Positions 1-8,472 of a stretch of DNA of 64,000 nt are shown piece after piece (positions within the stretch are counted from its first letter, which is position 1; each line of letters starts with the position of its first letter). Both the position numbers and the translations under genes were made by a program. The DNA comes from Streptomyces sp. NBC_00370 (GTDB taxonomy: Bacteria > Actinomycetota > Actinomycetes > Streptomycetales > Streptomycetaceae). Where the stretch lies: assembly GCF_036084755.1 (NCBI RefSeq), contig NZ_CP107968.1, forward strand, positions 5,666,501 through 5,730,500. The letters run 5' to 3'. The notes beneath the pieces are model-generated. The model saw nothing but the letters and a program-made list of their open reading frames with translations, ran no database searches and had not been told where the DNA came from.

Positions 1-636
1 GCCACCACCTTCCTGCCCGACCAGGAGGCGTACGGCTACGCGCCGTACGACCTGTTCCCGGCCGGCAAGTCGGGGAACCCGGCCAAGGCCAAGGAGCTGC
101 TGAAGCAGGCCGGTTACCCGAACGGTCTGACCGTCACGCTCACCCACTCCACGCTGGAGGACCGGGAGAACAGCCCCACCATCGCGACGGCCGTGCAGGA
201 AGGGCTGAAGCAGTCCGGCATCACCGTCAAGCTGGACGGTCTTGAGAACAACGCCTACAAGGACAAGACCCGCACCGCCGCGAAGGCGCCCGGCTTCTTC
301 CTCGCCCACTGGGGCGGCGACTGGCCCTCGGGCGGTCCGTTCCTCGCGCCGATCTTCGACGGCCGGCAGATCGTGAAGGACGGCGCGGGCAACTTCAACC
401 ACGCCCAGCTCGACGACCCGGCGGTCAACAAGGAGATTGACGACATCAACAAGCTGACCGACCCGGCGGCCGCCGCCAAGCGCTGGGGCGCGCTGGACAA
501 GAAGCTCGGCGGGGAAGCGCTCGACGTGCCGCTGTTCCACCCCGTCTACAAGCGGCTCGTCGGCAAGAACGTCAAGAACGTCGTCATCAGCGACTGGACC
601 GGCGTGCTCGACGTGTCGCGGGTCGCCGTCAAGTGA
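1..636 (+). CDS. ABC transporter substrate-binding protein, family 5 (3' part)
   Basis: The C-terminal 211 residues of an extracellular solute-binding protein of the DppA/OppA type. The start lies before the window and the frame is open from base 1. Visible family features are the PAKAKELLKQAGYPNG segment, typical of the lobe that closes over the ligand, and a C-terminal region ending in VLDVSRVAVK. It should deliver a peptide or similar ligand to the two permeases that follow. Its stop overlaps the GTG start of the first permease (GTGA), so the genes are translationally coupled. The signal peptide and lipobox would be upstream and cannot be seen. Family assignment is firm; the ligand is unknown. 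Confidence 0.85.
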   Translation, partial: ATTFLPDQEAYGYAPYDLFPAGKSGNPAKAKELLKQAGYPNGLTVTLTHSTLEDRENSPTIATAVQEGLKQSGITVKLDGLENNAYKDKTRTAAKAPGFFLAHWGGDWPSGGPFLAPIFDGRQIVKDGAGNFNHAQLDDPAVNKEIDDINKLTDPAAAAKRWGALDKKLGGEALDVPLFHPVYKRLVGKNVKNVVISDWTGVLDVSRVAVK

Positions 637-1625
637 CCACGGCAGATCTGCTGGTGTCCGAGGCGGCGGCGCCCGCCGCCTCGGACGCGCGCCAGGTGTG
701 GCGCCGGCTGCGGGCCAGGCCCTCCGCCCTCGTGGCGGCCGGTGTGCTGGTCCTGCTCGTCGTCCTCGCCGTCGCCGCACCGCTGTTCGCCGCCCTCGAA
801 GGCCAGGACGTGAACACGTACCACGACGCGCTCGTCGACTCGGCGCGCGGCGGGGTGCCCACAGGATCGTTCGGCGGGGTCAGCGGCGACCACTGGCTCG
901 GGGTCGAACCCGGCACCGGACGCGACCTGTTCGTCCGGCTGATGTACGGGGCCCGGGTCTCGCTGCTCGTCGCCCTCGGCGCGACGGTGGTGCAGCTCGC
1001 GATCGGGGTCACCGTCGGGCTGTGCGCGGCGCTCGGCAACCGGTGGCTCGACACGTTCCTCAGCCGGGTCACCGACGTGATGGTCGCGCTGCCGCTGCTC
1101 GTCCTCGGCATCGCCCTGACCGCCGTCGTACCGTCCGGGTTCCCGCGCCCGCTGCTGCTGATCCTGATCATCGGCCTGCTCAACTGGGGCGGTACGTCCA
1201 GGATCGTGCGGGCGCAGACGCTGACCCTGAAGGAACTCGACTTCGTGGCCGCTGCCCGGCTCGGCGGCTCCGGGCGGTGGCGGGTCGCGCGGCGCGAACT
1301 GCTGCCGTCGCTCGCCGCGCCCGTCATCACGTACGCGTCGATCCTGGTCCCCTCGAACATCGTCATCGAGGCGTCGCTGTCGTTCCTCGGGGTCGGCGTC
1401 AAGCCGCCGACCCCGTCCTGGGGACAGATGCTGTCCGGCGCGACGACCTGGTTCCGGGCCGACCCCATGTATGTGCTGCTGCCGGCGGCGGTGCTGTTCG
1501 TGACCGTCCTCGCCTTCACCGTGCTGGGTGACGGGGTGCGCGCCGCGCTCGACCCGCGCGAGGCCAGCAGGCTGCGGATCGGCCGCGGGCGCCCGCGCAC
1601 GTCTTCGAAGGGTGCCGCCTCGTGA
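633..1625 (+). CDS. ABC transporter permease, DppC/OppC type
   Basis: A 330-residue inner-membrane permease with a cytoplasmic N-terminal arm, a first membrane helix near residues 34-54, a long external loop, then the binding-protein-dependent transport domain. The EAA-like coupling loop is visible (DFVAAARLGGSGRWRVARRELLPS), followed by LSFLGVGVKPPTPSWG, a hallmark of DppC-type subunits. The GTG start overlaps the stop of the binding protein by four bases. In most Dpp/Opp operons the DppB-type permease comes first; here the DppC-type comes first. It should form the membrane channel with the next gene product. Substrate is not predictable from sequence. Confidence 0.9.
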   Translation: MTTADLLVSEAAAPAASDARQVWRRLRARPSALVAAGVLVLLVVLAVAAPLFAALEGQDVNTYHDALVDSARGGVPTGSFGGVSGDHWLGVEPGTGRDLFVRLMYGARVSLLVALGATVVQLAIGVTVGLCAALGNRWLDTFLSRVTDVMVALPLLVLGIALTAVVPSGFPRPLLLILIIGLLNWGGTSRIVRAQTLTLKELDFVAAARLGGSGRWRVARRELLPSLAAPVITYASILVPSNIVIEASLSFLGVGVKPPTPSWGQMLSGATTWFRADPMYVLLPAAVLFVTVLAFTVLGDGVRAALDPREASRLRIGRGRPRTSSKGAAS

Positions 1626-2611
1626 CGCGCTATCTGCTCAAGCGGCTCGGCGGCGCCGTGCTCGTGCTCCTGGTGCTGTCCGCCGTGATCTACGCGCTGT
1701 TCTACATCGCGCCCGGCGACCCGGCGCGCCTCGCCTGCGGCGACCGCTGCTCGCCCGCGCAGGTCGCGCAGGTACGGGGACAACTCGGCCTCGGCGACCC
1801 GGTGTACGTCCAGTACGCGCACTTCGTCCAGGGCATCTTCGCCGGGCGCGACTACTCGTCGGGCACGGCCGCGCTGCACTGCGACGCACCCTGCCTCGGC
1901 TTCTCGTACCAGAGCGACCAGCAGGTCACCGACCTGCTGCTGGAGAAACTGCCGGCGACGCTGTCGCTCGCCGTCGGCGCGATGGTCGTGTGGCTGGTCA
2001 TCGGCATCGGCACCGGGCTGCTGTCCGCCCTGCGGCGCGGCGGGATCACCGAACGCGCGCTGACGCTGCTGACCCTCGCGGGCACCAGCACACCGGTGTT
2101 CATCCTCGGGCTGCTGTTCCTGATGGTGGTCTGCGCCTATCTGAAGTGGCTGCCGTTCCCCTCGTACGTGCCACTGACCGAGGACCCGACGCAGTGGGGC
2201 TGGAACATGCTGCTGCCCTGGCTCACCCTCGGCCTCTTCGAGAGCGCCAAATACGCCCGGCTGACGCGCAGTTCGACGCTGGAGACCCTGGCGGAGGACC
2301 ATATCCGCACCTTCCGCGCCTACGGCGTCGGCGAGCGGGCGATCATCGCGCGGCACGCGCTGCGCGGCGCCGTGCCGCCCGTCATCGCGCTCAACGCCCT
2401 CGACCTCGGCACGGTCCTGGGCGGGGCGGTGCTCACCGAGTCGCTGTTCGGCATCCCCGGGGTCGGCAAGACCCTGATCGACGCCGTGCGGGAGATCGAT
2501 CTGCCGGTGGTGGTGGGGGTGGTGCTGGTGACCGGTACCGCCGTCGTCCTGGCGAACGTCCTCGCCGACCTGCTGTACGCCGTGGCCGACCGACGGGTGG
2601 TTCTGCGATGA
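1622..2611 (+). CDS. ABC transporter permease, DppB/OppB type
   Basis: A 329-residue permease whose first helix begins almost at the N-terminus (YLLKRLGGAVLVLLVLSAVIY), as is usual for DppB/OppB subunits. The external loop after helix 1 carries three cysteine pairs or singles (ACGDRC, HCDAPC), unusual for the family and possibly disulfide-forming outside the cell. The EAA-type loop is LAEDHIRTFRAYGVGERAIIARHALRGAVPP, and the C-terminal helices follow LFGIPGVGKTLIDAV. It overlaps the preceding permease (GTGA) and the following ATPase (ATGA), so the four genes form one tightly coupled operon. Confidence 0.9.
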   Translation: MTRYLLKRLGGAVLVLLVLSAVIYALFYIAPGDPARLACGDRCSPAQVAQVRGQLGLGDPVYVQYAHFVQGIFAGRDYSSGTAALHCDAPCLGFSYQSDQQVTDLLLEKLPATLSLAVGAMVVWLVIGIGTGLLSALRRGGITERALTLLTLAGTSTPVFILGLLFLMVVCAYLKWLPFPSYVPLTEDPTQWGWNMLLPWLTLGLFESAKYARLTRSSTLETLAEDHIRTFRAYGVGERAIIARHALRGAVPPVIALNALDLGTVLGGAVLTESLFGIPGVGKTLIDAVREIDLPVVVGVVLVTGTAVVLANVLADLLYAVADRRVVLR

Positions 2612-4293
2612 CTCTCGAACACAACACCGGGGCCGGGGACCCGGCCGAGCCGCTGGTCGTCGTGGACGGCCTGACGGTGGACTTCGCCACCGGGGCCGAG
2701 GCGATCAGGGCCGTCGACGACCTGTCGTTCACCCTCGAAGCCGGCGCGGCCCTCGGCCTGGTCGGCGAGTCCGGCAGCGGCAAGAGCACCGTGGCCGCGG
2801 CCCTGCTCGGCCTGCACCGGGGCACCGGCGCCGAGGTGGGCGGCGACGTCCGGGTCGGCGGTACGGCGGTGAACACCGTCCCCGAGCGCCAACTGCGCGC
2901 GCTGCGGGGCGCGGTGGCGGCGATGGTCTTCCAGGACCCGCTGTCGTCCCTCGACCCGTACTACGCCGTCGGCGACCAGATATCCGAGGTCTACCGGGTG
3001 CACACCCGGGCCTCCCGCAAGGCCGCGCGTGCGCGGGCCGTCGAAGTCCTCGACCGGGTCGGCATCCCCGACGCGGCGCGCCGGGCGGGCGCGCGGCCGC
3101 ACGAGTTCAGCGGCGGGATGCGGCAGCGGGCGCTGATCGCGATGGCGCTGGCCTGCGAACCGCGGCTGCTGATAGCCGACGAGCCGACGACGGCCCTGGA
3201 CGTCACGGTCCAGGCGCAGATCCTCGACCTGCTGCACGACCTGCGCAGGGAGACCGGCATGGGGCTGCTGCTGGTCACCCACGACGTGGGGGTGGCGGCC
3301 GAGAGCGTCGACGACGTGCTCGTGATGCGGCACGGCAGGCAGGTGGAGCGCGGCCCGGTGGCGACGGTCCTCGGCGCGCCGCGCGAGGAGTACACCCGCG
3401 CGCTGCTCGCCGCCGTACCGAGGGTCGACGCCGCCGTGTCCCGTACCGCAGCGCCGGCCGAGGAACCGCCGCTGGTCGAAGCCGTCGACCTGCGCAGGGA
3501 GTTCCGGCGCGGCAAGCAGACCGTCAGCGCCGTCGACGGGGTCTCACTGACCGTACGGCCGGGGGAGACCCTGGGCATCGTCGGCGAGAGCGGCAGCGGC
3601 AAGACCACCCTCGGCCGGATGCTCGTCCGGCTGCTGGACCCGACGTCCGGCCGGCTGACCTACCGGGACCAGGAGATCGGGACGCTGTCGGAGAAGGAGC
3701 TGCGGCCCTACCGGCGGGAGCTCCAGATGGTCTTCCAGGACCCGGTCTCCTCGCTCAACCCGCGCCGCTCCGTGGGCGAGTCCGTCGCCGACCCGCTGCG
3801 CGCCGCCGGCGTGCTGGACGACGCGGCGGTCATCGAGCGGGTGCGCGAGCTGCTGGAGCGGGTCGGCCTCGACCCGGACCGCTACGACCGCTATCCGCAC
3901 GAGTTCAGCGGCGGCCAGCGCCAGCGCGTCGGCATCGCCAGGGCGCTGGCGGCCGAGCCGCGGCTGATCGTCTGCGACGAGCCGGTCTCGGCCCTCGACG
4001 TGACCACCCAGGCGCAGGTCGTGGCGCTGCTCGCGGAGCTCCAGCGGGAGCTGGGCCTGGCGCTGGTCTTCATCGCGCACGACCTCGCCGTCGTACGCAA
4101 GGTCAGCGACCGGGTCGCGGTGATGCGGCACGGCAGGATCGTCGAACAGGGCACCGTTGACCGGGTGTACGGATCCCCCGAGGACCCGTACACCAAGCAG
4201 CTGCTCGCCGCCGTGCCCGCACTCGACCCCGCGCTCGCCGCCGTGCGCCGCGCGGCACGCAGGGAACTGACCGGAGAGCCGGCCGCCGCCTGA
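2608..4293 (+). CDS. Fused dual ATP-binding ABC transporter subunit (DppD-DppF type)
   Basis: A 561-residue protein with two complete nucleotide-binding domains in tandem. Domain 1 has a Walker A GESGSGKST near residue 52 and signature FSGGMRQRALIAMAL; domain 2 has GESGSGKTT near residue 330 and signature FSGGQRQRVGIARAL. Both have Walker B (LLIADEPTTALD, LIVCDEPVSALD). Each ends with the oligopeptide-type tail (EEYTRALLAAVP, DPYTKQLLAAVP). It powers the transporter encoded just upstream. The ATG start overlaps the upstream stop; an open frame extends far upstream in this GC-rich DNA, but only this start gives the coupled arrangement and the usual N-terminus. Confidence 0.92.
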   Translation: MTLEHNTGAGDPAEPLVVVDGLTVDFATGAEAIRAVDDLSFTLEAGAALGLVGESGSGKSTVAAALLGLHRGTGAEVGGDVRVGGTAVNTVPERQLRALRGAVAAMVFQDPLSSLDPYYAVGDQISEVYRVHTRASRKAARARAVEVLDRVGIPDAARRAGARPHEFSGGMRQRALIAMALACEPRLLIADEPTTALDVTVQAQILDLLHDLRRETGMGLLLVTHDVGVAAESVDDVLVMRHGRQVERGPVATVLGAPREEYTRALLAAVPRVDAAVSRTAAPAEEPPLVEAVDLRREFRRGKQTVSAVDGVSLTVRPGETLGIVGESGSGKTTLGRMLVRLLDPTSGRLTYRDQEIGTLSEKELRPYRRELQMVFQDPVSSLNPRRSVGESVADPLRAAGVLDDAAVIERVRELLERVGLDPDRYDRYPHEFSGGQRQRVGIARALAAEPRLIVCDEPVSALDVTTQAQVVALLAELQRELGLALVFIAHDLAVVRKVSDRVAVMRHGRIVEQGTVDRVYGSPEDPYTKQLLAAVPALDPALAAVRRAARRELTGEPAAA

Positions 4294-4411
4294 CCTTGCC
4301 GCCCGACCCCGCCCCGCCTGACCCCCCTGCGTGACCTTGCGTAGTCGAAAAGCACCGTAGCGCCACAGAACGCGCCCGGTACGCATAAGTTACGTGCATT
4401 CACCCCTTCCA

Positions 4412-4443
4412 GTGGTGCGACGGACAACCGTCCGTCGCACCAC
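4412..4443. terminator. Perfect 14-bp hairpin downstream of the ABC operon
   Basis: GTGGTGCGACGGAC (4412-4425), loop AACC, then its exact reverse complement (4430-4443). There is no T-tract, which is common for Streptomyces terminators. It lies 118 bases after the ATPase stop and 75 bases before the glycosyltransferase start, so it most likely ends the transporter transcript. It could also act as a protein-binding palindrome for the downstream gene. Confidence 0.65.
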
Positions 4444-4518
4444 GGTCATATCCGCTTACGGTCGTCCCGCTGCGAGTCGCCGGATCAACGGCGGCCTTCC
4501 ACAAGGGAGATCGGGGGT

Positions 4519-6234
4519 GTGATCGTGCGGATCGGACTGCTCACCGATGGTGGTTATCCGTACGCGACGGGTGAGTCCAGGCTCTGGTGCGACCGGCTCG
4601 TGCGCGGGCTCACACAGCACGAGTTCGACATCTACGCGCTCAGCCGCAGCGCCCAGCAGGAAGGGCGCGGCTGGATAGCACTGCCGCCCCAGGTCCGGCA
4701 GGTGCGCACGGCGGCGCTCTGGGCCCCCGCCGACGACGGCAGGACGTACGGCCGCCGCGACCGCCGCAGGTTCGCCGCGCACTTCAAGCAGCTCGCCGCC
4801 GCCATCTGCGCCGCCGGCGAGGACCCGGCCGCCGCGGACGACTTCGCCGCAGGGCTCTACGGACTCGCCGACCTGGCCAGGGAGCGCGGCGGGCTGTACG
4901 CGGCGCTCCGCTCCGAAGTCGCCGTCCGGCTCCTCGAAGCGGCCTGCCGTGCGCCCGGCGCGCGCCGGAGCGTGCATGCCACCGGCGTCACCGGCTACCT
5001 GGCCTTCGCCGACCATCTGGAGCGCGCCCTGCGCCCGCTGTCGCTCGACTGGTACGCCGACGGCGACGGCAGTGGCGGCGGGGACGGCGACAGCAGCGCC
5101 GGCGGTCTCGCGGGCGTCGACCTCTGCCACGCCGCCTCCGGCGGCTCGGCCGCCCTGCCCGGCCTGCTGGCCAAACGCTTCTTCGGGGTACCGCTGCTGG
5201 TCACCGAGTACGGCGTCCAGCTGCGCGCGCACTACCTCGCCAGCGGCGGCTCCGCCGCCGAACCGGCGGGAACGGCCGCCCTGGGCGCCCCCGTACGCGC
5301 CCTGCTCGCCGGATTCCAGGGCCGGCTCGCCGCCGAGGTCTACCGGCAGGCGGCCGTCATCACCCCCGGCAACGCGCACGCCAGGCGCTGGCAGGAGCGG
5401 TGCGGCGCCGACCCCGCCAAACTGCGCACGGTCTACCCCGGCATGGAGGCCGAGCGGTTCGCCGCCGTGGGCGAGAGCGACGACGGCGGCGACACCGACA
5501 CCGTCGTCTGGGTCGGCAGGATCGAACCGGCCAAGGACCTCGTCTCCCTGCTGCACGCCTTCGCCGACATCAGGACCGCGCGGCCCGGCGCGCGGCTGCG
5601 GATCATAGGCGCCCCCGCCCAGGGCGCCGAGGCCGCCGACTACCCGGCCCACTGCCGCGCCCTGGCGGCCCAGCTCTTCCCCGACGAGGCGCCGGACGCG
5701 CACGCGGTCGGGGAGAACCCGGTCTCCTTCGAGGAGATCGGGTGTCCCGAGGCGCCCGAGCTCCCCGACGCGTACGCGGCGGGGAGCGTGGTCGTCCTGT
5801 CCAGCATCGTCGAGGGCTTCCCCCTCAGCCTCGTCGAAGCGATGTTCTGCGGGCGCGCCACGGTCTCGACCGACGTCGGGGCCGTCGTCGAAGTCATCGG
5901 CGGCACCGGACTCGTCGTACCGCCGCGCAACCCGAAGGCGCTCGCCGACGCCGTCGTCGGGCTGCTCGCCGACGACGAGCGCCGCGAGCGGCTGGGCGCG
6001 GCGGCCCGTGCCCGCGCCGTCGAACTCTTCACGGTCGAGCAGAATCTCGCCGCTTTCCGCTCCATCTATCTCGAAATCGTCTCGCACGCCCCCGTACGCC
6101 GCCCGGCCGAGGCCGTCGGCGCCGACGGAGCACCGCTGCCCTTCGCCCACCCGGCCGAGGGACATGTGCCGAGCCGCTGGCCGGTCGGCGCCACAGCGGG
6201 CACCACGGCCGGCGCGGGGGAGAGCGATGTCTGA
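4519..6234 (+). CDS. PelF-like family 4 glycosyltransferase (DUF3492 N-terminal domain)
   Basis: A 571-residue cytosolic glycosyltransferase. The N-terminus (RIGLLTDGGYPYATGESRLW) and the VTEYGVQLRAHYL segment near residue 230 match the DUF3492 domain that defines PelF-type enzymes. The C-terminal half is a GT4 catalytic domain: VVWVGRIEPAKDLVSLLHAF near 332, and the nucleotide-sugar motif with EGFPLSLVEAMFCGRATVSTDVGAVVEVI near 433-463. PelF polymerises the cationic, GalNAc-rich Pel polysaccharide from UDP-sugars. Here a Gly/Ser/Asp-rich insert interrupts residues 175-196. The GTG start has a GGGAG-type ribosome site. It is first in a run of four genes ending with a spherulin-4 hydrolase. 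The exact polymer is inference. Confidence 0.8.
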   Translation: MIVRIGLLTDGGYPYATGESRLWCDRLVRGLTQHEFDIYALSRSAQQEGRGWIALPPQVRQVRTAALWAPADDGRTYGRRDRRRFAAHFKQLAAAICAAGEDPAAADDFAAGLYGLADLARERGGLYAALRSEVAVRLLEAACRAPGARRSVHATGVTGYLAFADHLERALRPLSLDWYADGDGSGGGDGDSSAGGLAGVDLCHAASGGSAALPGLLAKRFFGVPLLVTEYGVQLRAHYLASGGSAAEPAGTAALGAPVRALLAGFQGRLAAEVYRQAAVITPGNAHARRWQERCGADPAKLRTVYPGMEAERFAAVGESDDGGDTDTVVWVGRIEPAKDLVSLLHAFADIRTARPGARLRIIGAPAQGAEAADYPAHCRALAAQLFPDEAPDAHAVGENPVSFEEIGCPEAPELPDAYAAGSVVVLSSIVEGFPLSLVEAMFCGRATVSTDVGAVVEVIGGTGLVVPPRNPKALADAVVGLLADDERRERLGAAARARAVELFTVEQNLAAFRSIYLEIVSHAPVRRPAEAVGADGAPLPFAHPAEGHVPSRWPVGATAGTTAGAGESDV

Positions 6235-6247
6235 CGGAGGCACCACC

Positions 6248-7402
6248 ATGACCGAAGCCCGCACCACCTCTGTGCCGGAACCCTCGTCGAGCAGCACCAC
6301 CATGACCGTCCCCGTCCCTGCCGTACGGCGCGGGCCCGCCGACCCGGTGATACTGCTGATGCACCGCCACCGGCGGCTGTGCGAAGGCGCCGTCGACCCG
6401 CTGGAGATCGCCGCCGGGCTCGAAGCCCACGGCATCACCGACCGGACAGCCGCCCGCTTCCGGCACCGCGACGTCTTCTCGCTCGCCGAGGAGCTGTACG
6501 CCCGCGTCCCGCGCGACGGCGACCGGGCGGCCGCCGTCCTGCGCGCCCCGAAACAGCCGGTGCCCGTCGCCGACGTGCGCGCCGGCCGGGCGAGTTCGGC
6601 CCGCCGGCTCACGCTCTCGCTGCTGCCGGGCGCCGTCAGCGCCCTCACTCTCGCGGGACTGCATCGCACGAGCGGCCAGACCCAGCTCGCGATAGCCCTG
6701 GCGGGGGCCTTCGCCCTGTCCGGCGCGCTGTCGAGCGCGCTGCGCCGAGGGCCGCTGCGCACCACCGGGCGCCGGGTCCCCGCCGCAGGTCTCTGGGTCT
6801 ACTGGCTGCTCGCCTATCTGGTCTGCGGCGACGGGCTGCTCGACGCGCTCGTCGCCGGCGGCCCGCACGGGCCGTGGCCGGCCACCCTGACCCCGCTCGT
6901 CGGACTGTCCTTCGCCGTCGCCCCCGCCGTCTGCTGCGCCCACCTCTTCTCCGTACACGCCAGGCGCCGGCTCGCCGACAGCAGCGGCCTCGCCGACTTC
7001 GCCGCGGGAGCCAGGCCGCTGCTGCTCGCGACCGTCGCCCTCTACGCCTGCGCGCTGACCGGCATCGTCCTGCTCAGCACCCTCGTCCTCGGCGCCGGGG
7101 CCGCGCTCGCCCCGACCCTCGCCCTCGGCACGCTGCTCATGCTCGCCCGGCTGCTCACCGTCCACGGCTACCCCGACCCGGCGGCGGCCGGACTCGTCTG
7201 CGCCTGCCTCGCCGAGGCCCTGGCCTGCCTGTCCGTGGCCGCCGGACGCATCCCCGGCTGCGGCCCGGTCGCCGCCCCCGTCACCGACGTCGTACAGGCC
7301 TGGGGAGCGGGCGCCGTCCCCGCACTCGCCTGCGCGGCGGCCGCGCTCGTCCTGCTCGCCCACGCCGTCGTCACCCTCGGCAGGGCCTCGGCCCACACCT
7401 GA
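6248..7402 (+). CDS. Polytopic membrane protein of unknown family in the PelF-like cluster
   Basis: About 384 residues. The first 125 residues are soluble, with VILLMHRHRRLCEGAVDPLEIAAGLEAHGI, a helical segment that recurs in Streptomyces proteins of no known function. From residue 125 on there are roughly nine hydrophobic helices with Ala/Leu-rich composition. I chose the ATG with GGAGG seven bases upstream; an alternative ATG at 6227 would overlap the glycosyltransferase stop. It occupies the position a lipid-linked or polymer exporter would have in an exopolysaccharide cluster (PelG is a membrane protein of that sort), but I see no direct PelG motif. Function unproven; the cluster context is the only clue. 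Confidence 0.7.
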   Translation: MTEARTTSVPEPSSSSTTMTVPVPAVRRGPADPVILLMHRHRRLCEGAVDPLEIAAGLEAHGITDRTAARFRHRDVFSLAEELYARVPRDGDRAAAVLRAPKQPVPVADVRAGRASSARRLTLSLLPGAVSALTLAGLHRTSGQTQLAIALAGAFALSGALSSALRRGPLRTTGRRVPAAGLWVYWLLAYLVCGDGLLDALVAGGPHGPWPATLTPLVGLSFAVAPAVCCAHLFSVHARRRLADSSGLADFAAGARPLLLATVALYACALTGIVLLSTLVLGAGAALAPTLALGTLLMLARLLTVHGYPDPAAAGLVCACLAEALACLSVAAGRIPGCGPVAAPVTDVVQAWGAGAVPALACAAAALVLLAHAVVTLGRASAHT

Positions 7403-7450
7403 CCCCGCCCGCACCCCATGCGACATCCCGCTGCAAGGAGAACGAACGAG

Positions 7451-7504
7451 ATGACCCCGCAATCCCCAGCTCAGACCCTTCGGCGCAGAGGGGCGGCACG
7501 ATGA
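7451..7504 (+). CDS. Possible 17-codon leader ORF
   Basis: ATG preceded by AAGGAG at ten bases, then 17 codons (MTPQSPAQTLRRRGAAR) and a TGA that overlaps the ATG of the epimerase gene (ATGA at 7501-7504). The strong ribosome site belongs to this ORF and not to the epimerase, whose own upstream sequence (AGAGGGGCGGC) is weaker. This suggests coupling of epimerase translation to a short leader. It could equally be chance. Confidence 0.35.
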   Translation: MTPQSPAQTLRRRGAAR

Positions 7505-8472
7505 GGGTCCTGCTGCTCGGCGCCAACGGATTCCTCGGCCGGTTCGTGGCCGACCGGCTGCTCGCCGACCCCGCCGTGCATCTCACCGCCCTGGGCCGCG
7601 GCGACGACGCCGACGTACGGTTCGACCTCGCGGGCGGCAGCCCCGGAGCGCTCACCCGCTTCCTGGACGCCGTCCACCCCGGGGTCGTCATCAACTGCGC
7701 CGGTGCCACCCGGGGCGGGGCGCGCGAGCTGATCCGGCACAACACCGTCGCCGTCGCCACCGTCTGCGAGGCGCTGCGCCGCAGCGGCTGCGGCGCCCGG
7801 CTCGTCCAGCTCGGCTGCGCCTCCGAGTACGGCCCGTCGCCGCACGGCTCGTCCACGGCCGAGGACGCCGTACCGCGCCCCGGCGGCCCGTACGGGGTGA
7901 GCAAGCTCGCCGCCTCCGAACTCGTCCTGGGCGCGGGGCTCGACGCCGTCGTGCTGCGGATCTTCTCGCCCGTGGGACCCGGCACCCCGGCGGGCTCACC
8001 GCTCGGCCGGCTCGCCGAGGCGATGCGCCGCGCCATGCAGGGCGGCGACGGTGAGCTGAAGCTCGCCGGGCTCGGCGTCCAGCGGGACTTCGTGGACGTA
8101 CGGGACGTGGCCCGCGCGGTGCACGCCGCGTCCCTCTCGGCAGCGCAGGGCATCGTCAACATCGGCACCGGACGGTCCGTGAAGCTCAGGGACGCCGCCG
8201 CCGTGCTGGCCAGGGTCGCCGGATACGCGGGCGCGCTGCACGAGTTGGACGCCCCGGGCCCCGCCCGGCACGGCCACGCGCCGATCGGCGCCCAGCGCGG
8301 CGAGTCCGCGCCGGAACAGCTCGGCGCGGGCCCGTTCCCCTACCCCGACGGCTGCGGCAGCTGGCAGCAGGCGGACGTACGCACCGCGCGCGACCGGCTC
8401 GGCTGGCGCCCGCGGATCAATCTGGAGGAGTCGCTGGCCGACATCTGGATGGAGGCGGCGTGCCGTATCTGA
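7501..8472 (+). CDS. NAD(P)-dependent nucleotide-sugar epimerase/dehydratase
   Basis: A 323-residue extended short-chain dehydrogenase. The N-terminal Rossmann motif is LLLGANGFLGRF, the middle has the VINCAGAT strand, the catalytic serine region is CASEYGPS, and the YxxxK pair is PYGVSKLAASE near residue 140. The substrate half carries QRDFVDVRDVARAVH and a closing LGWRPRINLEESLADIW, both usual for UDP-sugar epimerases. The likely role is to make the activated sugar used by the PelF-like transferase, much as PelX supplies UDP-GalNAc in some Pel systems. Its end overlaps the next gene by 13 bases. Specificity for a particular sugar is not visible. Confidence 0.82.
   Translation: MRVLLLGANGFLGRFVADRLLADPAVHLTALGRGDDADVRFDLAGGSPGALTRFLDAVHPGVVINCAGATRGGARELIRHNTVAVATVCEALRRSGCGARLVQLGCASEYGPSPHGSSTAEDAVPRPGGPYGVSKLAASELVLGAGLDAVVLRIFSPVGPGTPAGSPLGRLAEAMRRAMQGGDGELKLAGLGVQRDFVDVRDVARAVHAASLSAAQGIVNIGTGRSVKLRDAAAVLARVAGYAGALHELDAPGPARHGHAPIGAQRGESAPEQLGAGPFPYPDGCGSWQQADVRTARDRLGWRPRINLEESLADIWMEAACRI

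Noticed and set aside
1528..2607. Upstream extension of the fused ABC ATPase
   Set aside because: The open frame runs through the permease in another phase; only the coupled ATG at 2608 gives a family-like N-terminus.
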